Made by a program: the position numbers and the translations under genes. Under the pieces are notes generated by a model. It was given only the letters and a program-made list of their open reading frames with translations, was not told the DNA's origin and did not search any database. Positions 24,781 through 32,170 of a stretch of 33,636 bases of DNA are shown here, piece after piece. Position 1 is the first letter of the stretch. The number at the start of each line of letters is the position of its first letter. This DNA comes from Candidatus Aerophobus profundus SCGC AAA252-L23 (GTDB lineage: Bacteria > Aerophobota > Aerophobia > Aerophobales > Aerophobaceae), in the NCBI GenBank assembly GCA_000402295.1, contig AQRW01000164.1, forward strand, positions 1 to 33,636. Reading direction: 5' to 3'.

Positions 24781-25452
24781 ATGGAAATTAAGACTTCTGC
24801 ATCAATGATGTGTGCCAACCTCGGTAGACTGGCCGAGGAAGTAAAAAAGCTGGAGGCGGGAGGAATAGACCTTCTCCATTTTGATATTATGGATGCTCAT
24901 TTTGTACCCAATCTAACCCTGGGGCCTCTAATTCTTCAGGCTTTGAGGGATAAGACAAATCTACCTTTTGAGGCTCATCTCCAGTTGAGTCACCCTGAGA
25001 AATTTATCTCTACTTTCATCAAAGTAGGTAGCGATATTATTTTTGTTCATTCCGAGTCTTCTAATTGCCTGCACCGGTTAATTGGAATGATCAAAGAAGG
25101 TGGGAAAAAGGCCGGAGTAGTTCTTAATCCAGCTACTCCTCTCTCTCACCTAGAATATCTTCTGCCACTGTTAGATGTAGTTATTGTTATGACAGTTGAT
25201 CCAGGATTCGCCGGTCAAGCTTTTATTCCTCAGGTACTTCCCAAAATCAAAAAACTAAGAGGAATGATTGAGGAAAATTCACTTTCCATCGACATCGAGG
25301 TGGACGGAAACATTAATGAAAAGACTATTCCCCTTACTAAAGCTGCCGGAGCAAATGTTTTTGTGGCTGGTACCTCAAGTATTTTTCAGTCAGGTAAGGA
25401 TATAGAGGAGGCTACCCGGCAATTTAAGAAGGTTTGCCGGCAAAATTTTTAA
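24781..25452 (+). CDS. rpe: Ribulose-phosphate 3-epimerase family protein
   Basis: A TIM-barrel epimerase of 223 residues that interconverts ribulose 5-phosphate and xylulose 5-phosphate, or a related ketose phosphate. LLHFDIMDAHFVPNLTLGP and the terminal IEVDGNI carry expected metal and catalytic residues, and MTVDPGFAGQ is the phosphate-loop region. Two places differ from the common sequence: SASMMCANLG (usually SPSILSAD) and FEAHLQLSHPEKF (usually DVHLM). These variants are seen in relatives acting on other sugars such as allulose 6-phosphate, so specificity is uncertain. AGGGATAACA precedes the ATG, 9 bp after the HAD gene. It ends the kinase-phosphatase-epimerase unit. Confidence 0.88.
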   Translation: MEIKTSASMMCANLGRLAEEVKKLEAGGIDLLHFDIMDAHFVPNLTLGPLILQALRDKTNLPFEAHLQLSHPEKFISTFIKVGSDIIFVHSESSNCLHRLIGMIKEGGKKAGVVLNPATPLSHLEYLLPLLDVVIVMTVDPGFAGQAFIPQVLPKIKKLRGMIEENSLSIDIEVDGNINEKTIPLTKAAGANVFVAGTSSIFQSGKDIEEATRQFKKVCRQNF

Positions 25453-25740
25453 TGTTGCTCTTCCCTCGGTGTTTTCCCCGTTGCGAAACGGGTTCTACTC
25501 TTATCTTGATAGCTTGGCTTAAAAGATTGGGGGCTCAGGGGCATTCATGATACATGAATGCCAGAGGTGTACCAAACTCTTGTACTAATTGCCCCGCCCT
25601 ATCTTTCGCTTCCTTAGGAAAACAGCCTTAGCGAGCAATTAATACTTGAAGGTTTTGCTAAAATTTCAAGATAATTACTTTAACAGAGCAAGAAAGTTCT
25701 GGTAAGAATTTCACCAAAAAACTCCAGGGAGGGACTTTTT
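25453..25740. other. Intergenic region with two hairpins before the aminotransferase gene
   Basis: This 288-bp gap has no supportable gene. It holds a small stem CCCGTT/AACGGG (25477-25492) around a GCGA tetraloop, without a clear T-run, and a perfect 10-bp palindrome GGCATTCATG/CATGAATGCC (25540-25562) with a 3-nt loop. A weak promoter-like pair, TTGAAG (25646-25651) and GATAAT (25670-25675, 18 bp apart), lies nearer the next gene. The palindrome could be an operator or stem of an attenuator. Confidence 0.5.
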
Positions 25741-26937
25741 ATGACTACTGAGCAAATTATAAAGCGGGCGGAGAGATTTTTGATGCCCACCTATACCCGG
25801 ATTCCCCTGGTTATAGAAAAGGGGCAAGGAGTAAGAGTCTGGGATAGAGAGGGAAAAGAGTATCTTGATTTTATTTCTGGAATTGGAGTAATGGAAGTAG
25901 GTCATTGTCATCCAGAGATTGTCAAAGCTATACAGAGCCAGGTAAAGGAGCTTATTCATTGTTCTAATCTTTATCATATTCGTCTTCAGGTAGAACTGGC
26001 TGAGGAGTTATGTAAATTTTCCTTTGCTGACCGCGTTTTCTTTTCCAATTCCGGAGCCGAGGCTAACGAAGCCGCCATAAAGTTAGCCCGAAAATTCGGA
26101 AGCTCCCGGGGCGCTTTTGAGATTTTGTCCATGGAAAATTCTTTCCATGGAAGAACTCTGGGTACCCTGGGGATTACCGGGCAGACAAAGTATCAGAAAG
26201 GCTTTGGTCCTTTTTTTGCTTCGGGGGTTCGCTTTGTTCCTTTTAATGACTTGTCACAAGTTGAGCGGGGATTTTCCAGCAAAACCTGTGCGGTTATCCT
26301 GGAGCCTATCCAGGGTGAAGGTGGGATCAAAGTAGCGGATAAGAGTTTTCTTCAGGGACTGAGGCAATTATGTGACCAAAAGGGGGTTTTGCTGATTTTG
26401 GATGAGGTTCAGTGTGGTTTGGGAAGAACGGGCAGATTATTTGCCTATGAACACTACGGGATTGAGCCTGATATTCTCACGGTGGCCAAGCCCTTGGGGG
26501 GAGGATTTCCCATGGGGGCTACTTTGGCTCGAGAGGAGGTAGCCAGTAGCTTTCAACCTGGGGATCACGCTTCTACCTTTGGGGGGAATCCATTGGCTTG
26601 TGCGGCGGCTCTGGCTTTTCTTCGGGTTTTGATCGAAGAGCGATTGGTGGAGAAAGCAGAAGAGAGAGGTGATTATTTTCGTCAGCAATTAGAGAAGATT
26701 AAAGAAGAATTTCATCTAGTAAAGGAAGTGCGGGGAAAAGGCTTGATGGTGGGGATGGAATTATATTCCGGCGCCAGGGAGGTTGTTAAAGAATGCCGTG
26801 AAAGGGGACTTCTTATTAATTGCACGGCTGGTGAGACTCTCCGTTTCCTTCCACCTCTTATCGTCCAGAAAGAGGATATCGATAGAGCTTTGGAGATTCT
26901 TACTCAAAGTTTAAGAACGGTGGCCAACAAAATTTAG
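25741..26937 (+). CDS. Class III PLP aminotransferase (acetylornithine/4-aminobutyrate type)
   Basis: A 398-residue fold type I aminotransferase. The family motifs are YLDFISGIGVMEVGH, FFSNSGAEANEAAIKLAR, ENSFHGRT, LILDEVQCGLGRTG (with the PLP-ring Asp) and TVAKPLGGGFPMG, in which Lys250 would form the Schiff base. Length and motifs fit acetylornithine aminotransferase (ArgD) or related omega-amino-acid:pyruvate/2-oxoglutarate enzymes. No other arginine genes are near, so ArgD is probable but not proven. A GGAGGGAC RBS precedes ATG 25741. The ROK kinase begins 17 bp after its stop, so they may share a transcript. Confidence 0.88.
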   Translation: MTTEQIIKRAERFLMPTYTRIPLVIEKGQGVRVWDREGKEYLDFISGIGVMEVGHCHPEIVKAIQSQVKELIHCSNLYHIRLQVELAEELCKFSFADRVFFSNSGAEANEAAIKLARKFGSSRGAFEILSMENSFHGRTLGTLGITGQTKYQKGFGPFFASGVRFVPFNDLSQVERGFSSKTCAVILEPIQGEGGIKVADKSFLQGLRQLCDQKGVLLILDEVQCGLGRTGRLFAYEHYGIEPDILTVAKPLGGGFPMGATLAREEVASSFQPGDHASTFGGNPLACAAALAFLRVLIEERLVEKAEERGDYFRQQLEKIKEEFHLVKEVRGKGLMVGMELYSGAREVVKECRERGLLINCTAGETLRFLPPLIVQKEDIDRALEILTQSLRTVANKI

Positions 26938-26954
26938 TCATCGGATGGTTTCTC

Positions 26955-27944
26955 ATGAATAAAAGTTCCCAGTTTCTCATAGGAGTGGATTTAGGAGGGA
27001 CTAACATTGTTTCCCTTCTCTGTTCCGAGGATGGTGAGATATTAGTTAGACGGACACGTAAAACTCGGGCCCAGGAGGGAAAAGAAAGAACAATCGATCG
27101 AATTACCTGTTCTATTCAGGAAGTCCTTGATGAGGCTGCTAGTCTGGGAATTTCCCCTGTCCAGATTGAGGGAATAGGGGTAGGTAGTCCCGGTCCTTTA
27201 AACACTAATCCTGGTATTATTCATTTTGCCCCCAATCTTCCTGGTTGGATTAATGTTCCTCTGGTGAAAATCTTAGAGCAGAGAATTAACCTGCCGGTTT
27301 ATTTGGAAAAGGATGCTAACGCCGCGGCCCTGGGAGAATGGTGGCTTGGTGCCGGAAAAAATGTAGATAATCTGATTCTCCTTACTCTGGGGACAGGAAT
27401 AGGGGGAGGAATCATAATTCAGGGACAAGTTTACCATGGGTCCTGGGATACGGCTGCTGAGATCGGTCATATTATTATCCATGAGGAGGGCCTACTTTGT
27501 GGCTGCGGTATTAGAGGGTGTCTGGAAGCCTACGCCTCGGGTATCGCGGTGGTAAAGAGGACTTTGGTTTATCTTAAAAGTGGTGCAGAAACAATCATAA
27601 AAGAGTGGGTCGGGGATAAATGGGAAGAAATTACCTGTGAGATGGTTTTTAAGGCAGCCAACCAGGGTGACCAACTTGGCTGCAGGATTTTAGAGGAGAC
27701 CAGCCGCTATCTGGGAACAGGAATTGCCTCAATGGTTAATGTTCTTAATCCTCAGATGGTTATCTTAGCCGGGGGGATGTCCAAAGCCGGTGAACTTTTA
27801 CTTGAACCGGTCCGGAAATATTCGAGGAAGCATGCTTTGAAGGTTGCTATTGAGGGAGTGAAGATAGTTTTGGGAGAGCTGGGGGATAACGCTGGTGCTC
27901 TGGGCGCGGCGGCAACAGTACTGAAGAGAAAACAACTTCTCTAG
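26955..27944 (+). CDS. glk: ROK-family glucokinase
   Basis: A 329-residue cytosolic sugar kinase phosphorylating glucose or a similar hexose. The phosphate loop is GVDLGGTNIVSLL near 10-22, the sugar-binding segment is EKDANAAALGE, the second phosphate motif is LTLGTGIGGGII, and the ROK zinc site is CGCGIRGCLEAYAS with the preceding EIGH His. These features fit bacterial ROK glucokinases closely. The ATG has a poor RBS, which suggests coupling with the upstream aminotransferase. The stop codon TAG at 27942-27944 forms part of the terminal inverted repeat of a family B element. Confidence 0.9.
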   Translation: MNKSSQFLIGVDLGGTNIVSLLCSEDGEILVRRTRKTRAQEGKERTIDRITCSIQEVLDEAASLGISPVQIEGIGVGSPGPLNTNPGIIHFAPNLPGWINVPLVKILEQRINLPVYLEKDANAAALGEWWLGAGKNVDNLILLTLGTGIGGGIIIQGQVYHGSWDTAAEIGHIIIHEEGLLCGCGIRGCLEAYASGIAVVKRTLVYLKSGAETIIKEWVGDKWEEITCEMVFKAANQGDQLGCRILEETSRYLGTGIASMVNVLNPQMVILAGGMSKAGELLLEPVRKYSRKHALKVAIEGVKIVLGELGDNAGALGAAATVLKRKQLL

Positions 27945-28092
27945 TAGACTGCTGAAAAACCCCCATATTGTAGCGGTCCGATTTATCGGAGGAACCCGAA
28001 TATTGTAGCGGTCCGATTTATCGGACTCTTTATTAAAGCAAGTTTCATAAATGAAACCTCTACAAAAAACCACTTTATCAGCAGGCTTCTAG
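27941..28092 (-). repeat. Family B double-hairpin repeat with terminal inverted repeats (B3), MITE-like
   Basis: The ends CTAGTAGACTGCTGA (27941-27955) and TCAGCAGGCTTCTAG (28078-28092) are inverted copies matching at 13 of 15 bases, with the inner 7 perfect. Inside, in reverse orientation, are two tandem copies of TGTAGCGGTCCGATTTATCGG (split at 27969 and 28003), then GTTTCATAAATGAAAC and CTCTACA before a run of A. There is no coding capacity. The structure looks like a non-autonomous mobile element or repetitive hairpin element. The remainder of the gap to 28185 has no clear feature. Confidence 0.8.
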
Positions 28093-28185
28093 AAAAAGGA
28101 AGAAATAGCTACAGTTTTCAGTCTTCCCATCAAATTGTGGCAGAAGAGCCCACATTATTATTGACTTTTTCAGAAAGATGAGCTT

Positions 28186-28665
28186 ATGTCGAAACTTGAG
28201 GGGATAATAGCTTCTTTGCTGGTCCGAAAGAAAATGACCCTGGCGGTAGCTGAATCCTGCACCGGAGGGTTACTTTCTCATCGACTAACCAATATTCCCG
28301 GAAGCTCCAAATACTACGAGTGTGGAATTGTTAGTTATAGTAATCGAGCTAAAGTTGGCGTGCTGGGGATTTCTGGGAGAATTATTAAGGAAAAGGGAGC
28401 AGTAAGTGAAGAAGTAGTTAGAGAGATGGCTCTGCGGATAAGGGAGCTCAGAGAGACCGACATAGGGATTGCTATTACCGGAATTGCCGGTCCCAAGGGT
28501 GGCAGTCCAGAAAAGCCAGTGGGATTAGTTTATATTGCCCTGAGTTCACCGAAGGATGCCCGATGCCAGAGATTTGTTTTTTCCGGTGGGAGAAAGTTAA
28601 TAAAATGGAAAAGTTCCCAGGCTGCTCTAAATATGCTCCGAGAATATCTGGAGCAAGAAACTTAG
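28186..28665 (+). CDS. pncC: Nicotinamide-nucleotide amidase (CinA C-terminal domain family)
   Basis: Deamidates NMN to NaMN for NAD recycling. The 159-residue protein is the stand-alone PncC form. AESCTGGLLSHRLTNIPGSS (18-37) carries the catalytic Ser; YECGIVSYSNRAK, GAVSEEV and ITGIAGPKGGSPEKPVGLVYI complete the signature. It lacks the N-terminal MoeA-like domain of full CinA. The ATG has a weak RBS (AGATGAGC). hypB follows after 66 bp. Confidence 0.93.
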   Translation: MSKLEGIIASLLVRKKMTLAVAESCTGGLLSHRLTNIPGSSKYYECGIVSYSNRAKVGVLGISGRIIKEKGAVSEEVVREMALRIRELRETDIGIAITGIAGPKGGSPEKPVGLVYIALSSPKDARCQRFVFSGGRKLIKWKSSQAALNMLREYLEQET

Positions 28666-28731
28666 AGGGTTTATCCAGGTCTCTGTTCAAGAAACCGATT
28701 ATTCAAGTTACCAGCAACAAGGAGATGGATT

Positions 28732-29409
28732 ATGGAACCAATTAAATCAGAAGAAGGGGAGGAAATTCTGGATATTGAGTTAGAGGAGGATCTTCTTCGG
28801 CGAAATCGCCAACTGGCTCAAGAGAACCAGAAGCTCTTGGAGCAGCATGGGATACTGGCGGTAGATGTGATGGGTTCGATTGGATCAGGGAAAACGTCTT
28901 TAATAAAAAATCTGATTCCCCTTTTAAGGAAAAGCTACAAAATTGGGGTTATTGCCGGAGATGTTACCACTTCCATTGATGCCGAAAGAATTGCTCAAGA
29001 AGGAGTAAGGGTGCTCCAGATTAATACAGGCAAGGAATGTCATCTTGATGCCCACCTGGTGGCTAAGGCCCTGGCAAAAATGGATCTGGTCTCTTTGGAT
29101 TTGATATTTATTGAAAATGTAGGAAATCTTATTTGCCCGGCCGAATTTCCTCTGGGGGCCCATAAACGTTTGGTAATCATTTCAGTGACGGAAGGTCCCT
29201 GGATGGTGGTTAAACATCCTTACATCTTTTTGGAAGCTGATGTGGCAGTAGTCAACAAAATTGACCTGGCTCGCCTGATGGAAGTTTCCCCGGAATTGCT
29301 TAAAGAGGATCTTAAAAAAATAAAGCCAAATTTACTGGTAGCGTTTACCAATTGTCTAACCGGAGCAGGTTTATCCCAGGTAGTTGAAGGCTTGAGATTT
29401 TCAGAATAG
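28732..29409 (+). CDS. hypB: Hydrogenase nickel incorporation GTPase HypB
   Basis: A SIMIBI GTPase that, with HypA, delivers nickel to [NiFe]-hydrogenase or other nickel enzymes. The Walker A loop GSIGSGKTSL is at 48-57, GDVTTSIDAERI follows, INTGKECHLDAHLV carries the metal-binding Cys103-His104, and FIENVGNLICP holds the interface Cys. NKID is the guanine-specificity motif. There is no N-terminal poly-His or CxxCGC metal site. Length is 225. A clear AAGGAG RBS precedes ATG 28732. The catalytic hydrogenase and HypCDEF are not in this window. Confidence 0.95.
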   Translation: MEPIKSEEGEEILDIELEEDLLRRNRQLAQENQKLLEQHGILAVDVMGSIGSGKTSLIKNLIPLLRKSYKIGVIAGDVTTSIDAERIAQEGVRVLQINTGKECHLDAHLVAKALAKMDLVSLDLIFIENVGNLICPAEFPLGAHKRLVIISVTEGPWMVVKHPYIFLEADVAVVNKIDLARLMEVSPELLKEDLKKIKPNLLVAFTNCLTGAGLSQVVEGLRFSE

Positions 29410-29430
29410 ATCTCCACTTTTCCGAAAAGT

Positions 29431-29574
29431 GGTAACCGCAGGCCAGTCCGGGTAGGGGAGGCTTTAGCCTCCCAGTTATGATCCGGTAGCCGCAGGTTTT
29501 GACTCTTCTATGATGATTCGGTAGCCGCAGGCTTTAGCCTGCGTTTATTTAGGCAAGTTAAAACTTGCGGCTGC
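29431..29574 (+). repeat. Family A repeat cluster (A4) between hypB and hypA
   Basis: One full copy at 29520-29574 comprises GGTAGC, CGCAGGCTTTAGCCTGCG, TTTATTTAG, then GCAAGTTAAAACTTGC and GGCTGC. Before it lie two 5' fragments (GGTAACCGCAGG at 29431-29442, GGTAGCCGCAGG at 29485-29496) and a related hairpin GGGAGGCTTTAGCCTCCC (29456-29473). It fills most of the 216-bp gap. The full copy gives the consensus for the family in this window. Confidence 0.85.
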
Positions 29575-29625
29575 TTTTAGGAAATTTAGACTTTTCCCAA
29601 AAAAGGGGATAGATAGGTGTAAGGT

Positions 29626-30000
29626 ATGCATGATTTTTCGATTTCCCGAGCTATTGCTCAGCGAATTATCAAGGAAGCTAAAGAAAGAAATGCCAGCAGA
29701 GTTATTGAGATAGAATTAGAAATTGGAGAGCTCACCTTTTTAAGTTCAGATCAGCTTACCTTTTGGCTTAAGGAACTTTTCAGGAAAACAATAGCTCAGG
29801 ACAGCCGCATCCTGGTAAAAAAAATTGCTCCCCACTTTAAATGCGGTCATTGTCATTATCAGGGGGGATTAACTGCGGAAGAAAATCCTTTTTATCATTA
29901 CGTTCTTCCCCATTTTTTCTGCCCGCGCTGTGGCTCTAACGGCATAGAAATAGACCGGGGAAGGGAATGCAGCATTAGCAAAATTAGGGTGGAAAAGTAA
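29626..30000 (+). CDS. hypA: Hydrogenase maturation nickel metallochaperone HypA
   Basis: A small (124-residue) nickel chaperone partnering HypB. His2 begins the nickel site (MHD; most homologues have MHE), and the zinc domain has CGHC (Cys73, Cys76) and CPRC (Cys99, Cys102). Helix 1 (FSISRAIAQRIIKEA) and LEIGELTFLSSDQLTFW are typical. ATG 29626 must be the start because the N-terminal Met-His is functional. It is separated from hypB by a repeat cluster rather than being overlapped, and is convergent with the next gene 11 bp away. Confidence 0.93.
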   Translation: MHDFSISRAIAQRIIKEAKERNASRVIEIELEIGELTFLSSDQLTFWLKELFRKTIAQDSRILVKKIAPHFKCGHCHYQGGLTAEENPFYHYVLPHFFCPRCGSNGIEIDRGRECSISKIRVEK

Positions 30001-30011
30001 AAGTAGAAACC

Positions 30012-31160
30012 TTAATTTAGAAGGTTCATTCCGTTTTCTGAGCTAAAAAGACTGGCTTTTTTTAGGGAAAAACTAAATTGAAGCTCTTCACCTCGCTTCA
30101 CGGAAAAAGAGGAATCTAAACTTGCGGTTATGTCCTGAGTGCCCATCCTTAAATAAAGGTGAGTTCTGGGAAGGGCAAACTCGACTTCTTCCACCTGGGC
30201 GCTGAAGGAGTTTGGTTCCTTGCCCCGGGCTATCCTTAGAGAATCCGGGCGTAATCCCAGAAGTACTTCTCTGTCCAGGTATTCTTTTTCTTTAATCTGT
30301 CTGGCCCACTCTAAAGGAACTCGGACATCCAGTTCTGCTCTTCTTAAAAATAATCCCCGGGAGTCCTCCCGTATTCGAAAGAGAATGAAATTTATAGGCA
30401 GATCTCCAATAAAACCGGCCACAAACGTATTAACGGGATACCGATATACTTGGTCGAAAGTTCCTATTTGCTCGATTTCCCCTTTTCTCATGATAGCTAT
30501 GCGGTTAGCCAGGGATATGGCCTCCGATTGATCATGGGTAACATAAACGGTAGTTATGGCAAATTTTCTTAGAAGCTTCTTAATCTCCACCCTTGTTCTG
30601 GTACGTAGTTTGGCATCCAGGCTGGAAAGAGGCTCGTCTAAAAGAAAGACTCGGGGATTTCGGATAATACATCTACCTAGAGCTACCCGCTGTTTTTGAC
30701 CCGCCGAGAGAGTTCTGGGCATTCTTCCCAGAAGTTCCTTGAATCCCACTCCCAGCGTTCGGCAGGTAAACTCTACTTTCTCATCAATTCTTTCTTCCGG
30801 CCACTTGCGCAGGCGAAAGGAAAAAGCCAGGTTCTCCCGGCTAACCATGTGAGGATAAAGGGCATAATTTTGGAAGACCATTCCTATTCCTCGCTGGCCA
30901 GGCAGAATCTCGTTCACGTTTTGTTCATCGAAGTAAACGTTCCCCTGTTCTATTTTCTCCAGGCCAGCAATTACCTTGAGGAGAGTGGTCTTTCCACAAC
31001 CGGTAGGTCCGATTACTCCCAGGGTTTCCCCATCCCTTACCTCCAAATAAAGGTGATCTAAGGCCAGGGTGCTGGAATAGTTTATCTCTTTCTTCCTGAA
31101 GAGGAAAGCTCTCTCCGGGGGAAATCTCTTAACCACATTTTCTAAACGGACACTGCTCAT
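30012..31160 (-). CDS. ABC transporter ATPase, MalK/UgpC-like, without adjacent permease
   Basis: A 382-residue ATPase of the CUT1-like importer class. Walker A GPTGCGKTT (51-59), Q-loop FQNYALYPHM, signature LSAGQKQRVALGR (LSAGQ in place of LSGGQ), Walker B VFLLDEPLSSLDAK and switch His in VYVTHDQSEA are present. The C-terminal ~120 residues form a TOBE/OB regulatory domain. Between the N-terminal strand and the Walker A there is a 15-residue insertion (PPERAFLFRKKEINYSS) containing basic residues. No permease or binding protein is nearby; it may serve several sugar importers as MsiK does, but that is inference. ATG abuts the upstream gene's TAA directly, so translation is coupled. Confidence 0.9.
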   Translation of the reverse strand: MSSVRLENVVKRFPPERAFLFRKKEINYSSTLALDHLYLEVRDGETLGVIGPTGCGKTTLLKVIAGLEKIEQGNVYFDEQNVNEILPGQRGIGMVFQNYALYPHMVSRENLAFSFRLRKWPEERIDEKVEFTCRTLGVGFKELLGRMPRTLSAGQKQRVALGRCIIRNPRVFLLDEPLSSLDAKLRTRTRVEIKKLLRKFAITTVYVTHDQSEAISLANRIAIMRKGEIEQIGTFDQVYRYPVNTFVAGFIGDLPINFILFRIREDSRGLFLRRAELDVRVPLEWARQIKEKEYLDREVLLGLRPDSLRIARGKEPNSFSAQVEEVEFALPRTHLYLRMGTQDITASLDSSFSVKRGEELQFSFSLKKASLFSSENGMNLLN

Positions 31161-31487
31161 TTATTTCTCGAGGTCTTGGTAAGAAATGAACTTACCTCCC
31201 GAAATTTCCTGGGAGATTATGCGATGGGCTCGGTCAAAATTTACATCTATCCGGATGAGATGGGGACACTTCTTCCCCAGAATCTCCTTTTTTAAATTGT
31301 AGGCAGCTCCCGGCTCTCCCTGCTCCAGATAAAGATTCTGCAAATCGGTTAGACGGTTTACCTTTAGGGTAATTTTCTCTCCACATTTATCACACTGCAC
31401 ATAAAAAGGAATCATATTTCTCTCTATTTTAGGTTTTTTGGGTTTTTTCTGTTTTTCCCGGGAAAAGAAACGTTCAAAAAGACTCAT
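31161..31487 (-). CDS. Small zinc-ribbon-like protein, unknown function
   Basis: A 108-residue soluble protein. The first 25 residues are basic with many Lys-Pro (KQKKPKKPKIER), followed by FYVQCDKCGEKITLKV with a CxxC pair, and a later KKCPHLIRIDVNFD. Three cysteines and a nearby His could bind zinc. Similar small proteins occur in several anaerobic lineages but I know no assigned function. The stop codon is directly followed by the ABC ATPase start. It lies 70 bp downstream of the tRNA-Leu, and may be on the same transcript, since no promoter is obvious between them. Confidence 0.7.
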   Translation of the reverse strand: MSLFERFFSREKQKKPKKPKIERNMIPFYVQCDKCGEKITLKVNRLTDLQNLYLEQGEPGAAYNLKKEILGKKCPHLIRIDVNFDRAHRIISQEISGGKFISYQDLEK

Positions 31488-31557
31488 TTTCTTATCTTCC
31501 TAATCATATCTAATCTGGGCAATTTTCTGAAGCGAGCCCCAGCTAATCTCCCATTTT

Positions 31558-31644
31558 TGGTGCCGAAGGGGGGATTTGAACCCCCACAGAGTTGCCTCCA
31601 CATGGTCCTGAACCATGCGCGTCTGCCAATTCCGCCACTTCGGC
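31558..31644 (-). tRNA. tRNA-Leu (anticodon CAG)
   Basis: On the minus strand the acceptor arms are GCCGAAG and CTTCGGC followed by A and an encoded CCA (31560-31558). The anticodon loop is TTCAGGA, giving CAG. The T loop GTTCAAATC, and a long variable arm (TGGAGGCAACTCTG) typical of a class II tRNA, support leucine. Confidence 0.95.
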
Positions 31645-31654
31645 TCCCAGTAAA

Positions 31655-31682
31655 TATATAATACAAATTCCTAAGAAGTCAA
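31655..31682 (-). promoter_or_regulatory. Promoter for tRNA-Leu
   Basis: On the minus strand TTGACT (31682-31677) and TATATA (31660-31655) are 16 bp apart, with initiation expected about 4 nt before the mature tRNA 5' end. Confidence 0.65.
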
Positions 31683-31767
31683 ATTTCGCCTGAGGTTAAC
31701 TTGACAATCTCCTACAAAATTGTACAAGATTATCCTGTCTGAGACATAAAGTGGCTAATTCAGAAAC

Positions 31768-31796
31768 TTGTGAGGCAACTATTTTTATGGTATCAT
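31768..31796 (+). promoter_or_regulatory. Possible promoter toward the secreted propeller gene
   Basis: TTGTGA (31768-31773) and TATCAT (31791-31796) are separated by 17 bp. A second candidate, TTGACA at 31701-31706 with TACAAG at 31723-31728, is weaker. Either would make a leader of several hundred bases running through a repeat. Confidence 0.35.
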
Positions 31797-31881
31797 AGAA
31801 ATAATAGGATATCCGAGGCTCCATGAACCTCAATTTTTGGTAAAGGGTAATAGTTTAGTTTTCCTAAAATTACCCTCTTTT

Positions 31882-32041
31882 TTGTCATTGCGAGCCTGCC
31901 GAAGGCGGGCGTGGCAATCTCCTAAAAACAAGATCGCCATGGTTGCCAAAGACAACCTCGTGACGCTTCGCGGATTGCGGAGCCTGTTTAAAACCAAAGC
32001 CCAGAGAGAAGCGAAGGGAAAGTGAGGAATCTCGTTCCTCG
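31882..32041. repeat. Dispersed palindromic repeat of the GTCATTGCGAG type
   Basis: It begins TTGTCATTGCGAG, contains the hairpin GCCTGCC-GAA-GGCGGGC (31894-31910) and GTGGCAATCTCC, and ends with GAGGAA-TCTCG-TTCCTC (32024-32040). This is the widespread bacterial repeat whose reverse reading frame gives a GDCHARLRQARND-like peptide. The remaining bases of the 526-bp gap between tRNA-Leu and 32171 hold only the promoter candidates. Confidence 0.7.
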
Positions 32042-32170
32042 CAGTGGTAGATGAGGAGCCCCACATTTTTTAGGAAAACTTACCTGTTACTGATAGATGA
32101 ACGGAGATGGAGATAGTTATATTCTAAGGACTGAACGTAAGAGTTGGTGTGGGTACAAGGAAGAACTTTT

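Noticed and set aside
25477..25492. Terminator after the epimerase gene
   Set aside because: The stem is only 6 bp and is not followed by a run of T; kept as a hairpin only.
29410..29625. CRISPR-like array between hypB and hypA
   Set aside because: The repeats are palindromic fragments of uneven spacing and length with no constant repeat-spacer pattern.
31830..32066. 78-residue minus-strand frame near the end of the window
   Set aside because: It is the reverse translation of the GTCATTGCGAG-type repeat, a known source of spurious proteins.
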